In this document: piece by piece, positions 1 to 7,551 of the stretch
How positions within the stretch are numbered: the stretch's first letter is position 1
Layout of the letters: each line of letters starts with the position of its first letter
Assembly (NCBI GenBank): GCA_002438635.1
Contig: DJPX01000030.1
Location: 1-31,420 of the forward strand
Length of the DNA: 31,420 nt
Reading direction: 5' to 3'
Source of the DNA: Bacteroidales bacterium UBA6401
Lineage (GTDB): Bacteria > Bacteroidota > Bacteroidia > Bacteroidales > UBA932
The notes under the pieces: generated by a model
Told to the model about the DNA's origin: nothing
What the model saw: the letters and a program-made list of their open reading frames with translations, nothing else
Databases searched by the model: none
Position numbers and translations under genes: made by a program

Positions 1-1
1 G

Positions 2-1495
2 GATTTTTGCGTTATTATTTACAATGTCGTAAAGAAAGTAACTTTGGAATCATCCACTCCGGTGGCAGGAGATATTAGTATAGATTTCTCCGGCTCTACC
101 CCGCAGGTGGTGTCGGCCACTGCTACAGAACTTAGCCTTACCGGCGATTTTGTTAAAGGAGAGACATATTATTTTACTCTCGCAGCAGGACAAATAGAAG
201 AATGCAGATTATCTCTATCTAATGAGACCTCCGTCATCTCTCATTATAGTGCTAAGAATATAGATCTTGGCGTGGGGACAACAGTCTCGTTAGGTACGAT
301 CTTGGAGGATGTTCCTACTTATACCATAACTAATTTCTGGGTTTATGGTGGTACCGGGCCACAATATGGTGGAGGCAAATTATATGATCTTTTCGAAAAA
401 GAGGATTTCTTTAATAATGAAGATGGTAGAGGTATTTTAGCCATTAAGGATAATTACTATGAGATGCACCACAATGGTGACTTTATCAATTGGGCTGGAG
501 AAGATGGCCGAAACTGGTGGATGGTTTATTCCGGAACTCATAATCCAGTTAATAGTAAGGATGTGGATCTTAAAGGTTTTTATGAGCTTATTCCTCGTCA
601 TAAAGCGACATATTCAGTGGATGATTCGGGAAAAATCACTTTTACCAGAAGCGATGGGACAGTCACATCAGGACAGATAGTCCCGGAGGGTAAATGTACT
701 CTTTCAGAATACGGACACGAAGTCGATGTGAAAAACATAGCGATAAGATTCGATATAACCGGAGGTAAAGAGGATTGGAATAACATGTACAGTGAGTATA
801 ATGCTATAGTTTGTATGCCAATGGTTGTTCTGATAGAACTCGCCTCAATGGATGCCTCATTCCACACACCACAGGCATCATGTACTATAGATGAGGACTT
901 TTTATATGTGGCACCACAAGAACCTGACGAGAAGTTTGATTTCGATTCGTTCCCTGGTTTATGGAATGTACGCGGTGGCAACAGTTCACCTTTTGGTATC
1001 TGGGTTTTAGGCGGTACTGGTGATGATCCTGCTTTTATTAGTCCTATAGATAAAAGTTGGGTTTGGGATGATTCTATATGGAACGAGTCGGACAATGAAT
1101 TGAATGTCACAATAAAGGAAAAGAATGAAACAACCATAAAGGGGACGATTGACTATTCTGCAGGAAAGGATGGAGCCTTCTGGAGTTATATATGGAAGGA
1201 TACAGGCGAAGATCTTTCCAAGTTCTATGGCTTGTTGCCTCACGGAGAACACGAGTTCGAAATCGATCTTTCGTCATTTGTGATTACTTTTGATAATGGG
1301 GTCAAAGCCAATCTGCTTGAACCAGGCACACACACTTTTATACACGACAAGACTATTGACATCCCAAGTGGTATGTTCGGTTTTGATTTCGAGATTGGCA
1401 CAGATGAGATGGAGACACCTACTTCATCGCGTTGGAATGATGTTGACAGGTTCGTATATGGTCCACGTAATTATGTGATGATTTTTGAAAAGTAA
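2..1495 (+). CDS. Fimbrillin-like surface protein with a duplicated domain (5' end cut by window)
   Basis: The frame is open from base 2, so the N-terminus and any signal peptide lie outside the window; the first possible start inside is a TTG at 44, which is probably internal. Residue numbers here count from that TTG. Residues 1-90 look like the beta-sandwich of Bacteroidales fimbrillin-family lipoproteins (ETYYFTLAAGQ followed by an SAKNIDLGVGTTVSLG segment). After it come two similar beta-rich modules. The first has FWVYGGTGP (98-106), FYELIP (179-184) and an IVPEG...IAIRFDI block (212-238). The second has IWVLGGTGDDP (319-329), FYGLLP (394-399) and LLEPG...FGFDFEI (424-451). Role is inferred as cell-surface or fimbria-associated; no enzyme motif is visible. 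The fimbrillin assignment is moderate, the coding call strong. Confidence 0.7.
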   Translation, partial: DFCVIIYNVVKKVTLESSTPVAGDISIDFSGSTPQVVSATATELSLTGDFVKGETYYFTLAAGQIEECRLSLSNETSVISHYSAKNIDLGVGTTVSLGTILEDVPTYTITNFWVYGGTGPQYGGGKLYDLFEKEDFFNNEDGRGILAIKDNYYEMHHNGDFINWAGEDGRNWWMVYSGTHNPVNSKDVDLKGFYELIPRHKATYSVDDSGKITFTRSDGTVTSGQIVPEGKCTLSEYGHEVDVKNIAIRFDITGGKEDWNNMYSEYNAIVCMPMVVLIELASMDASFHTPQASCTIDEDFLYVAPQEPDEKFDFDSFPGLWNVRGGNSSPFGIWVLGGTGDDPAFISPIDKSWVWDDSIWNESDNELNVTIKEKNETTIKGTIDYSAGKDGAFWSYIWKDTGEDLSKFYGLLPHGEHEFEIDLSSFVITFDNGVKANLLEPGTHTFIHDKTIDIPSGMFGFDFEIGTDEMETPTSSRWNDVDRFVYGPRNYVMIFEK

Positions 1496-1507
1496 TATTT
1501 TTATGTA

Positions 1508-1568
1508 AATTGCGACCATCTTCTCCATCTGGCAAATCTTCAAAAGATAGAGTAAGGTGGCCGCAATT
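1508..1568 (+). other. Long imperfect inverted repeat with a nested hairpin, upstream of the AraC gene
   Basis: AATTGCGACCATC (1508-1520) pairs with GGTGGCCGCAATT (1556-1568) with one mismatch and one G-U pair. The loop contains a perfect smaller hairpin, ATCTT-CAA-AAGAT (1536-1548), flanked by CTC/GAG. It lies between the surface-protein stop and the regulator start, with no U-tract after it, so it is not a classical terminator. It may be a structured 5' leader, a processing site or an operator. Confidence 0.5.
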
Positions 1569-1579
1569 ATATATATGTT

Positions 1580-2497
1580 ATGATACAGAAAATGCCTCAA
1601 GATTTACAGTTACAAATATCTTCAATCCATAAGGAAGTGACTCCGTTGACAGAGGAGAATTGTTTGTATGTCATAGCTAGAAGAAAAGATCGTTTTGACT
1701 TTCCTATTCACACCCATAATGTTTTCGAGCTCAACTATGTAGAAGGAGCTCCCGGAGCTTTACGCGTAGTAGGAGATTCCGTAAAAGAGATTTCAGATTA
1801 TGAATTGGTGCTTATCTCAAATACCGACTTACCACATGGCTGGTTAAATGGGAACATGCGGCCATCCGGTATGGTAAATGAGATCACTATTCAGTTCGCT
1901 CCTGATACTATTAACGGCTCTTTGTTAAATAAAATTCAGTTTAGAAGTGTGAAGCGGATGTTGGAACTTGGAAAGAATGGAATTTCTTTTTCAGTTTCTA
2001 CTGTTTTGAAAGTTCGTTCCTTGCTCCATTCTCTTGCTAATGAGACAAAAGGTTTTTATATGATGACCACTTTCTTGAATCTTTTGTATGAACTTTCTCT
2101 CGACCCTGAAATGGAAGTTCTTTCTGGTAAGCAAGTTGAGAAGACTGAGATGAAGGGTCCGTCCAGGAGAATCTCTCAAGTTTATGAGTACATCGATAAA
2201 AATTATGCTAAACCGATTACTTTAAAAGATGTAGCTGAAGTTGCCTGTATGTCGGAATCGGCTTTCTCGCGTTTTTTTAAGTCGGAAACGGGGAAAAACA
2301 TTTCTAATTATATCATAGATATGCGTATTGCCAAGGCTTGTCGAGAGTTGGTAGATACGAACAAGACCATTTCCGAGATATGTTTTTCGACAGGCTTCAA
2401 TAACATATCTAATTTTAATCGTCAATTTAAAAAAATCAAGGGGCGTTCACCGAAAGATTTTCGTGCACTTTACAGTAAAAAGCATGTGCTTGTCTAA
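1580..2497 (+). CDS. AraC-family transcriptional regulator with cupin-like sensor
   Basis: The 305-residue protein has a cupin-like N-terminal region (FPIHTHNVFEL, His44, His46 and Glu50) followed by a C-terminal double helix-turn-helix of the AraC/XylS type, roughly residues 197-297. HTH1 is around 215-235 (ITLKDVAEVACMSESAFSRF) and HTH2 around 264-284, with the family signature ISEICFSTGFNNISNFNRQF. The N-terminal cupin is typical of sugar-responsive members. It stands just upstream of, and convergent with, a sugar symporter gene and is close to a 2-epimerase, so it probably activates that pair in response to a sugar. The ATG at 1580 is the first in-frame start; no clear consensus promoter was seen in the 84-base gap, which is filled by an inverted repeat. 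Confidence 0.88.
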   Translation: MIQKMPQDLQLQISSIHKEVTPLTEENCLYVIARRKDRFDFPIHTHNVFELNYVEGAPGALRVVGDSVKEISDYELVLISNTDLPHGWLNGNMRPSGMVNEITIQFAPDTINGSLLNKIQFRSVKRMLELGKNGISFSVSTVLKVRSLLHSLANETKGFYMMTTFLNLLYELSLDPEMEVLSGKQVEKTEMKGPSRRISQVYEYIDKNYAKPITLKDVAEVACMSESAFSRFFKSETGKNISNYIIDMRIAKACRELVDTNKTISEICFSTGFNNISNFNRQFKKIKGRSPKDFRALYSKKHVLV

Positions 2498-2505
2498 AGA
2501 CTGTA

Positions 2506-4029
2506 TTAGTTGAAGATTACAAAGAGCAATTCTACAGCTAATATTATTCCAAGAGCGATTATAATCCACCGCATTGCTTTAGGAAGTCCCATCCAAATTC
2601 CAGATGCTAATTCTTCCGATTCGCTTACTTCTGGTCTTGTGCCCGTGTATTCCTTGCGTTTGCTCGCTAGAGATGCTTGAATAGCATACATCTTTTTCTT
2701 GCTAAGAGGGTAGAAGAAGATGACAACCACGGCAATACTTGCTATTGCTGCAGGAATCCAACTCATTAATAACCATAAGCCGTTTATGGCTTCTGAACTT
2801 TGAACAGCTCCCGAAGCGGTGTTGTAGTCGAATGCCTTTAAAAGCCACATCACTGCAAATCCACCGAAAGCGCCACCGAATTTTTGAGCCATTGATGCCG
2901 ATGAAAATATTAACCCGGTGGAGGCATTCCCGTCCCTATTTTCCGCATAGTCACTTACATCTGCATACATGCTCCATACCAGAGGCGAAATGACTCCGGT
3001 GAATATGCTGATAACTATTTGAAGAACAAGCATCCAATAATAACCTTCTTGACTGGCCGGAATATAGAAAAATAAAGCACTCAATATAATAAGAACGACA
3101 AAGGATAGCATGTAAGTGCTTTTTTTTCCGAGTTTTTTAGAAAGCGGAACCGCTAATACTACTCCGACCATATTGCAGATTTCTCCGATTGAGAGGAATA
3201 GCCCGGCGTAGAAAAGAAAGCTGAAAGGACCGAGATTTAGATGTACGTTTTGTCCTATCACATCGTTGAAGAAATAGGCTGCTACGCTACCACGTACTGT
3301 GCAGAAGAGGTTTGAACAAATCGCAGCTCCTATAAGGATCCACCAAGGGGCATTTTTCAATAGCGACTTAAGGTCGCTGCCTATAGAGGCTTTGCTGAAT
3401 GTATGTAATTTCTCATTGGTTAGTTTAAAGCATAACAAAAAGAGAATAAGACAAAAAACAGATACTACTATCATGGCGTTCTGCCATCCGGTTGAGCTGT
3501 TATATCCACCTAAAAACCGGCATAGCGGCTCCCAACAGAATAGGGCCAAGAAACTTCCTCCGTATGCGAAAAACATTCGAAACGAGCTTAGGACTGTTTT
3601 TGAGTTAGAGTCATCTGTCATTACTCCCAGCATAGCCCCATAAGGAACATTGATGCCAGTATAGACTGTCATCATCATTATATAGGAAAGATAGGCCCAT
3701 ACTAACTTCATAGTTGAGGAAGCATTGGGCGTGGAGAATAGAAATATTCCACTTAAGGCAAAAGGGACGGCCATCAATAGAAGGTATGGGCGATATTTGC
3801 CCCATTTGGTCTTCGTTCTGTCGGATAGAATACCCATCATAGGATCACTTACAGCATCCCAGATTCTGGTTACTACAAGTAATAGAGCCACTTGGTCCAG
3901 AGTAAGCCCGAAAATATTACTATAAAAGAAAGGGAGATAGTAGGAAAAGATTTTCCAAAACATCGAAGACGACATATCCCCCAGTCCGTATCCTATTTTT
4001 TCCTTAAGCGAGATTTTACTATTGTTCAT
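2506..4029 (-). CDS. GPH-family sugar:cation symporter (MFS superfamily, MelB-like)
   Basis: 507 residues from the ATG at 4029; a longer frame to 4104 has a polar N-terminus unlike the family and was not used. The start MNNSKISLKEKIGYGLGD is typical of glycoside-pentoside-hexuronide:cation symporters. The helix-II motif RIWDAVSDPMMG (55-66) carries Asp58 and Asp62, which match the cation-site aspartates of MelB, and is followed by the loop SDRTKTKWGKYRPY. About twelve hydrophobic segments are present. It should sit in the inner membrane and import a glycoside or disaccharide with Na+ or H+. It is divergent from a cellobiose/mannobiose-type 2-epimerase and convergent with an AraC regulator, so a disaccharide substrate is likely, though the exact sugar cannot be read from sequence. 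Confidence 0.9.
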   Translation of the reverse strand: MNNSKISLKEKIGYGLGDMSSSMFWKIFSYYLPFFYSNIFGLTLDQVALLLVVTRIWDAVSDPMMGILSDRTKTKWGKYRPYLLLMAVPFALSGIFLFSTPNASSTMKLVWAYLSYIMMMTVYTGINVPYGAMLGVMTDDSNSKTVLSSFRMFFAYGGSFLALFCWEPLCRFLGGYNSSTGWQNAMIVVSVFCLILFLLCFKLTNEKLHTFSKASIGSDLKSLLKNAPWWILIGAAICSNLFCTVRGSVAAYFFNDVIGQNVHLNLGPFSFLFYAGLFLSIGEICNMVGVVLAVPLSKKLGKKSTYMLSFVVLIILSALFFYIPASQEGYYWMLVLQIVISIFTGVISPLVWSMYADVSDYAENRDGNASTGLIFSSASMAQKFGGAFGGFAVMWLLKAFDYNTASGAVQSSEAINGLWLLMSWIPAAIASIAVVVIFFYPLSKKKMYAIQASLASKRKEYTGTRPEVSESEELASGIWMGLPKAMRWIIIALGIILAVELLFVIFN

Positions 4030-4197
4030 TCTAATTGTTGTTCTAGCGCGTTTAATTAATTGGACTTTTGTTCTATGCAAAATTACGCACATACGTGTAG
4101 GCAAACAAATATAATTTTGACAATTATAATGCTTTTTTTAGCATCTTTCCGATGCGTTCTTTCAAGTGTCGAAGTAATTGGATAAATTTCGTCTAAT
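4030..4197. promoter_or_regulatory. Divergent promoter region of symporter and epimerase
   Basis: Two -7-like elements overlap back to back: TATATTTG on the minus strand (4113-4106) and TAATTTTG on the plus strand (4112-4119). Neither has a good -33 TTTG at the usual spacing, which fits activator dependence. A perfect inverted repeat TATAATT-N5-AATTATA spans 4110-4128. The octamer TTGTTCTA occurs twice (4038-4045 and 4068-4075), 30 bases apart. These are candidate AraC-regulator sites; the assignment is inference. Confidence 0.5.
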
Positions 4198-5364
4198 ATG
4201 AATAGAGAATCAATAATTAAAGAATTGGAAGGAGATATTCTTCCTTTTTGGATGCATAAGATGGTAGACCCAGCAGGAGGGTTTTATGGAAGAATGAATG
4301 GTAAAGGCGTGATCGTTCATGGCGCGGAGAAAGGAGCAATCCTTAATTCGCGTATTCTTTGGACTTTTGCTTCTGCGTATAGGGTTTTGCATAATCCTCA
4401 GTATCTTGACATTGCTACAAGGGCCTATAATGAAATCTGTAATCATTTTACAGATAAGGAGTATGGTGGTGTATATTGGAGCCTTACCGAAAAAGGCGAG
4501 CCTAAGGATACTAAAAAGCAGTTTTATGCTATCTCTTTTGCGATTTATGCTCTTTCGGAGTATTATAGGGCTACTGGGAATGAGTCAGCGCTTTCGTTGG
4601 CAAAGTCATTTTATAAGAGTATAGAGAGGCATAGTTACGATGCCGTTAATAACGGATATATCGAGGCGTGCACTCGCGATTGGGGGCAAATAGCAGATAT
4701 GCGTCTTTCTGACAAGGATCAGAATGATTCGAAAACCATGAACACCCATTTGCATATACTTGAAGGATATACTAATCTATATAGAGTATGGAAAGATAAA
4801 GTACTGCACGATAGACTCGAAAATCTCATTAATATATTCATGGACAAGATTATTTGCCACGATGGACATCTTGGCTTGTTCTTCGGCGATGATTGGACCC
4901 CACATTCTACTGCAGTTTCTTATGGGCACGATATAGAGGCTTCTTGGTTACTCGATGAGGCAGCAGAAGTGTTAGGAGATGAGAAATTATGTGCAAAGGT
5001 TGAACTCGTCTGCAATAAGGTAGCCACCGCTGCTATGGAGGGCTTTTCGCCTGAAAATGGGATGATTTACGAATATGACCCAACAAAGGGGCTTAAAGAT
5101 GGTGAACGCCATTGGTGGGTTCAGGCCGAGACTGTGGTTGGCTGTGTTGCTCAATATCAAAGGACCGGTCTGCTTAAATGGATGGAGGCTGCCGATAATG
5201 AGTGGAAGTTTATTAAAAAGTATATAATTCGTCCGCAAGGAGAATGGTATTGGAGCGTTCTTCCGGATGGGACGCCGAATACCACAGATGATATTGCCGG
5301 TTTTTGGAAGTGTCCCTACCATAATGGTCGTATGTGTCTCGAAATCATAGAAAGAGAAATATAG
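4198..5364 (+). CDS. AGE-family sugar 2-epimerase (cellobiose/mannobiose 2-epimerase type)
   Basis: 388 residues, the usual length for N-acylglucosamine 2-epimerase-fold cellobiose 2-epimerases (an alpha6/alpha6 barrel). It keeps the family landmarks: NSRILWTFASAYR (50-62, Arg52), MNTHLHILEGYTNL (181-194, His184), SYGHDIEASWLL (241-252, His244), HWWVQAE (305-311) and FWKCPYHNGRMC (369-380, Trp370 and His375). The three histidines correspond to the catalytic and binding histidines of characterised cellobiose 2-epimerases. The enzyme would convert the reducing-end glucose of a beta-1,4 disaccharide to mannose or the reverse, in the cytoplasm (no signal peptide). Pairing with a GPH symporter recalls the Bacteroides mannobiose pathway, where a 2-epimerase makes mannosyl-glucose for a phosphorylase. 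That phosphorylase and the mannanase are not in this window. Cellobiose or lactose remain possible substrates. Confidence 0.88.
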   Translation: MNRESIIKELEGDILPFWMHKMVDPAGGFYGRMNGKGVIVHGAEKGAILNSRILWTFASAYRVLHNPQYLDIATRAYNEICNHFTDKEYGGVYWSLTEKGEPKDTKKQFYAISFAIYALSEYYRATGNESALSLAKSFYKSIERHSYDAVNNGYIEACTRDWGQIADMRLSDKDQNDSKTMNTHLHILEGYTNLYRVWKDKVLHDRLENLINIFMDKIICHDGHLGLFFGDDWTPHSTAVSYGHDIEASWLLDEAAEVLGDEKLCAKVELVCNKVATAAMEGFSPENGMIYEYDPTKGLKDGERHWWVQAETVVGCVAQYQRTGLLKWMEAADNEWKFIKKYIIRPQGEWYWSVLPDGTPNTTDDIAGFWKCPYHNGRMCLEIIEREI

Positions 5365-5395
5365 AAATTTTTTTGAAAAAATAGTAATTAAAATA

Positions 5396-5426
5396 TTTGC
5401 ATATAGGGACAATTTGTATATTTTTG
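5396..5426 (+). promoter_or_regulatory. Bacteroidota-type promoter for the Big_2/SUMF1 lipoprotein gene
   Basis: TTTG at 5396-5399, a 19-base spacer, then TATTTTTG at 5419-5426: an exact match to the TTTG/TAnnTTTG consensus. Transcription should start near 5433, giving a leader of roughly 150-220 bases depending on the true start codon. The leader also holds a 12-base perfect palindrome AAACTTAAGTTT at 5559-5570. Confidence 0.75.
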
Positions 5427-5603
5427 TAGTCAGTTAGATAGTAGTGTATTGTTTCTTTTTATAGTGATTATCATTGAATTAAGGCGTTTTGTTGCGAATC
5501 GTAATCTCACTGGCGTCATAACATCGAAAGCATAACATTATAGCGAACATTACTACCAAAACTTAAGTTTATATACAATATGAGAAGCTACAAAAAATTA
5601 TCC

Positions 5604-5620
5604 ACACGACAAGGTCGTGT
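5604..5620 (+). other. Perfect short hairpin near the 5' end of the lipoprotein mRNA
   Basis: ACACGAC-AAG-GTCGTGT is a perfect seven-pair stem with a three-base loop. It lies between two possible start codons (5580 and 5652). If 5652 is the true start, the hairpin is in the untranslated leader and could act in translation control or RNA stability. Confidence 0.5.
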
Positions 5621-5651
5621 AGGAAAATTATCATTTCTACAAAATGTGGGA

Positions 5652-7397
5652 ATGACCGGCAAGTTCAGCAAGTTTTATTCGTTGCGAGCATTGGTTTTTT
5701 TATTGACTATGATTGTGACATCTGCAGCTTGTCAAAAGGAAGAAGAGGATAGATCTGTATCTAAAGTAAATCTAAACTATAGTGAGGTTTCACTGGTGAG
5801 AGGTGACGAGATTCAATTAACCGCAGAAGTCCTCCCGGAAAATGCCATAGAGAAGACTGTTACTTGGTCAAGTGATAACGAATCTGTGGCTACGGTTGAC
5901 GAGACAGGTCTGGTAAAGGCTTTGGCTATAGGTAAAGCTAATGTCAGTGCCCAGGCCGGTGGTAAGACTGCTGTATGTAGTTTTGATGTTACAGCAGTTC
6001 CTGTAGAGGAAATTGTAATATCATACGCGGATGACGAAACAAATACGGCAGTGACGGCTTTTGATTTGATTCGAACAAAAGAGGTTAAACTCAAGGCTAG
6101 AATAAGCCCGGAGGCTGCGTTGGAAGAAAATTACCCTTTTGAGTGGAGCAGTAGTGATGATAACATAGCCACTGTCGGTCAAGATGGTGTGGTGCGTGCC
6201 GTTGCAAAAGAAGGCGTTGCAGAGATCAAGGTGGCTGTAGGTGGTAAGACTCAGATTTGCACCGTGACGGCGAAGCCTAGACCTATCGATTACATCATTT
6301 GTGAAGAGGTTTCTAAGTCTTTGAAGGTTGGCGAAACATATCAAGTTCTAATTTCAGTTACACCAGTAGACAACGATGATATGATTGTCTGGGCAAGCAG
6401 TGATGAGTCTGTAGCTGTGGTTGGAGAAACTGGTATAGTTGAAGCCAAGTCCAAGGGCAATACTAAAATTACTGCTAAATCAACCTTGTGGCCACAAGCT
6501 CATTATGGGGAGTGTGATATTATGGTTTATGAAGATGAGCAGAAAATTAAAATGGAATTTGTGACCATTCCAGCAGGAACATTTTATATGGGAAGTCCGG
6601 ATGGTAAGACAGGTGAACTGCCGAAGGAGCCACGTAGGCTTTATAATGAGACTCGCCATAAGGTGACTATTACCAAAGCTTTTCAAATGGGAACATACGA
6701 GGTAACAAATGCGCAGTATGCTGCATTTTTGAATGATACTGGAGTTAAGTCGGATGGAAAATCAACTTCTACACAAACCGTTCTATTATATGCCAGCTCT
6801 AATTCGACTGACTGGGGGCTTCATTATGATTCGACTACTGAAACATGGGTTCCTGTTGCCGGATATGAAAATTTCCCTGTTATCAATGTAACTTGGTATG
6901 GGGCTTCTGAGTTTGCTCAATGGGCTGAAGGCTCGCTTCCGACCGAGGCTCAATGGGAATATGCTTGTCGTGGCGGATTGAATGACCTGCCGTTCGGACT
7001 AGGTGACGGAAAGCGTCTAACTGGCGAGATGGCGAATTATATGTCTACCAATGAATATGATTATAAAGATGGCAATGGTGGAACAACCTTTGTCGGTGGT
7101 AATCCTCCACGTAAAACTACTGAGGTAGGCTCGTATCAGCCTAATGCGTATGGATTGTATGATATGCACGGAAATGTATATGAATGGTGCGCAGATTATT
7201 TTGTATACGATTTAGGCACTTCGGAAGTTACTGACCCAGTAGGTCCGGATACGACTAGTGATGAGTTGAGGGTAGTGAAAGGCGGAAGTTTTGCTACATC
7301 ACCAGCCCAGTGTCGCTGTGCTGCTAGGGAGGGAATGTCTACTTCTCCTACGCAGGGCGAAAGATACGGATTTAGAATAGTAAAACCTGTTGAATAG
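5652..7397 (+). CDS. Lipoprotein with three Big_2 domains and a SUMF1/FGE-like domain
   Basis: From the ATG at 5652 the protein has 581 residues and a normal lipoprotein signal (basic start, hydrophobic ALVFLLTMIV, lipobox TSAAC with Cys27). The in-frame ATG at 5580 would add 24 polar residues before the signal, so 5652 is preferred. Three bacterial Ig-like (Big_2) repeats follow (about 36-115, 117-206 and 212-292), each with the WSS.(D/N)..(V/I)A.V pattern. The C-terminal half (about 300-578) is a formylglycine-generating-enzyme/SUMF1 fold: IPAGTFYMGSP, EVTNAQYAAFL, LPTEAQWEYACRGG, GLYDMHGNVYEWCADY, VVKGGSF. In true FGE two cysteines lie five apart after GGS; here the first is Thr549 and only Cys554 remains, so sulfatase activation is unlikely. 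Probably a surface or periplasm-facing lipoprotein with a binding role. Confidence 0.88.
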   Translation: MTGKFSKFYSLRALVFLLTMIVTSAACQKEEEDRSVSKVNLNYSEVSLVRGDEIQLTAEVLPENAIEKTVTWSSDNESVATVDETGLVKALAIGKANVSAQAGGKTAVCSFDVTAVPVEEIVISYADDETNTAVTAFDLIRTKEVKLKARISPEAALEENYPFEWSSSDDNIATVGQDGVVRAVAKEGVAEIKVAVGGKTQICTVTAKPRPIDYIICEEVSKSLKVGETYQVLISVTPVDNDDMIVWASSDESVAVVGETGIVEAKSKGNTKITAKSTLWPQAHYGECDIMVYEDEQKIKMEFVTIPAGTFYMGSPDGKTGELPKEPRRLYNETRHKVTITKAFQMGTYEVTNAQYAAFLNDTGVKSDGKSTSTQTVLLYASSNSTDWGLHYDSTTETWVPVAGYENFPVINVTWYGASEFAQWAEGSLPTEAQWEYACRGGLNDLPFGLGDGKRLTGEMANYMSTNEYDYKDGNGGTTFVGGNPPRKTTEVGSYQPNAYGLYDMHGNVYEWCADYFVYDLGTSEVTDPVGPDTTSDELRVVKGGSFATSPAQCRCAAREGMSTSPTQGERYGFRIVKPVE

Positions 7398-7436
7398 AAT
7401 TTTTTTGAGAGTCTGCAAATGAGATATCTAATTTTA

Positions 7437-7467
7437 TTTGAAGATTGAAAGAGTTTTCTTATATTTG
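7437..7467 (+). promoter_or_regulatory. Promoter of the rplU-rpmA operon
   Basis: TTTG at 7437-7440, a 19-base spacer and TATATTTG at 7460-7467 match the Bacteroidota consensus exactly. Transcription would start near 7474 and give a leader of about 78 bases before the rplU ATG. Confidence 0.8.
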
Positions 7468-7530
7468 CGGTCCGATTTTATGGCCGTTAAGCTCCATAAG
7501 AGTTCTCCAGAAGAGATCCGCTTGCGGTCG

Positions 7531-7548
7531 AAACTTTTAATAAAGTTT
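7531..7548 (+). promoter_or_regulatory. Hairpin directly before the rplU start codon (possible ribosomal-protein leader)
   Basis: AAACTTT-TAAT-AAAGTTT is a perfect seven-pair A/U-rich stem whose 3' arm runs into a T-tract ending three bases before the ATG. The same leader has GCGGTC twice (starting near 7467 and 7525). Position and form suggest translational or attenuation control, but the stem is weak and no known leader family was recognised. Confidence 0.4.
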
Positions 7549-7551
7549 TTT

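Noticed and set aside
598..1137. 179-residue frame on the minus strand inside the fimbrillin-like gene
   Set aside because: No domain pattern and antisense to a clearly coding, domain-structured gene; taken as a shadow frame.
2506..4104. Longer start for the sugar symporter
   Set aside because: The extra 25 residues are unlike GPH symporters and overlap the promoter region; ATG at 4029 fits the family start.
5652..7397. Annotation as an active sulfatase-activating formylglycine-generating enzyme
   Set aside because: One of the two catalytic cysteines is missing, the protein is a lipoprotein with Ig-like domains, and no sulfatase is nearby.
7438..7551. N-terminal extension of bL21
   Set aside because: It covers the exact-consensus promoter and does not match bL21, which starts MYAIV.
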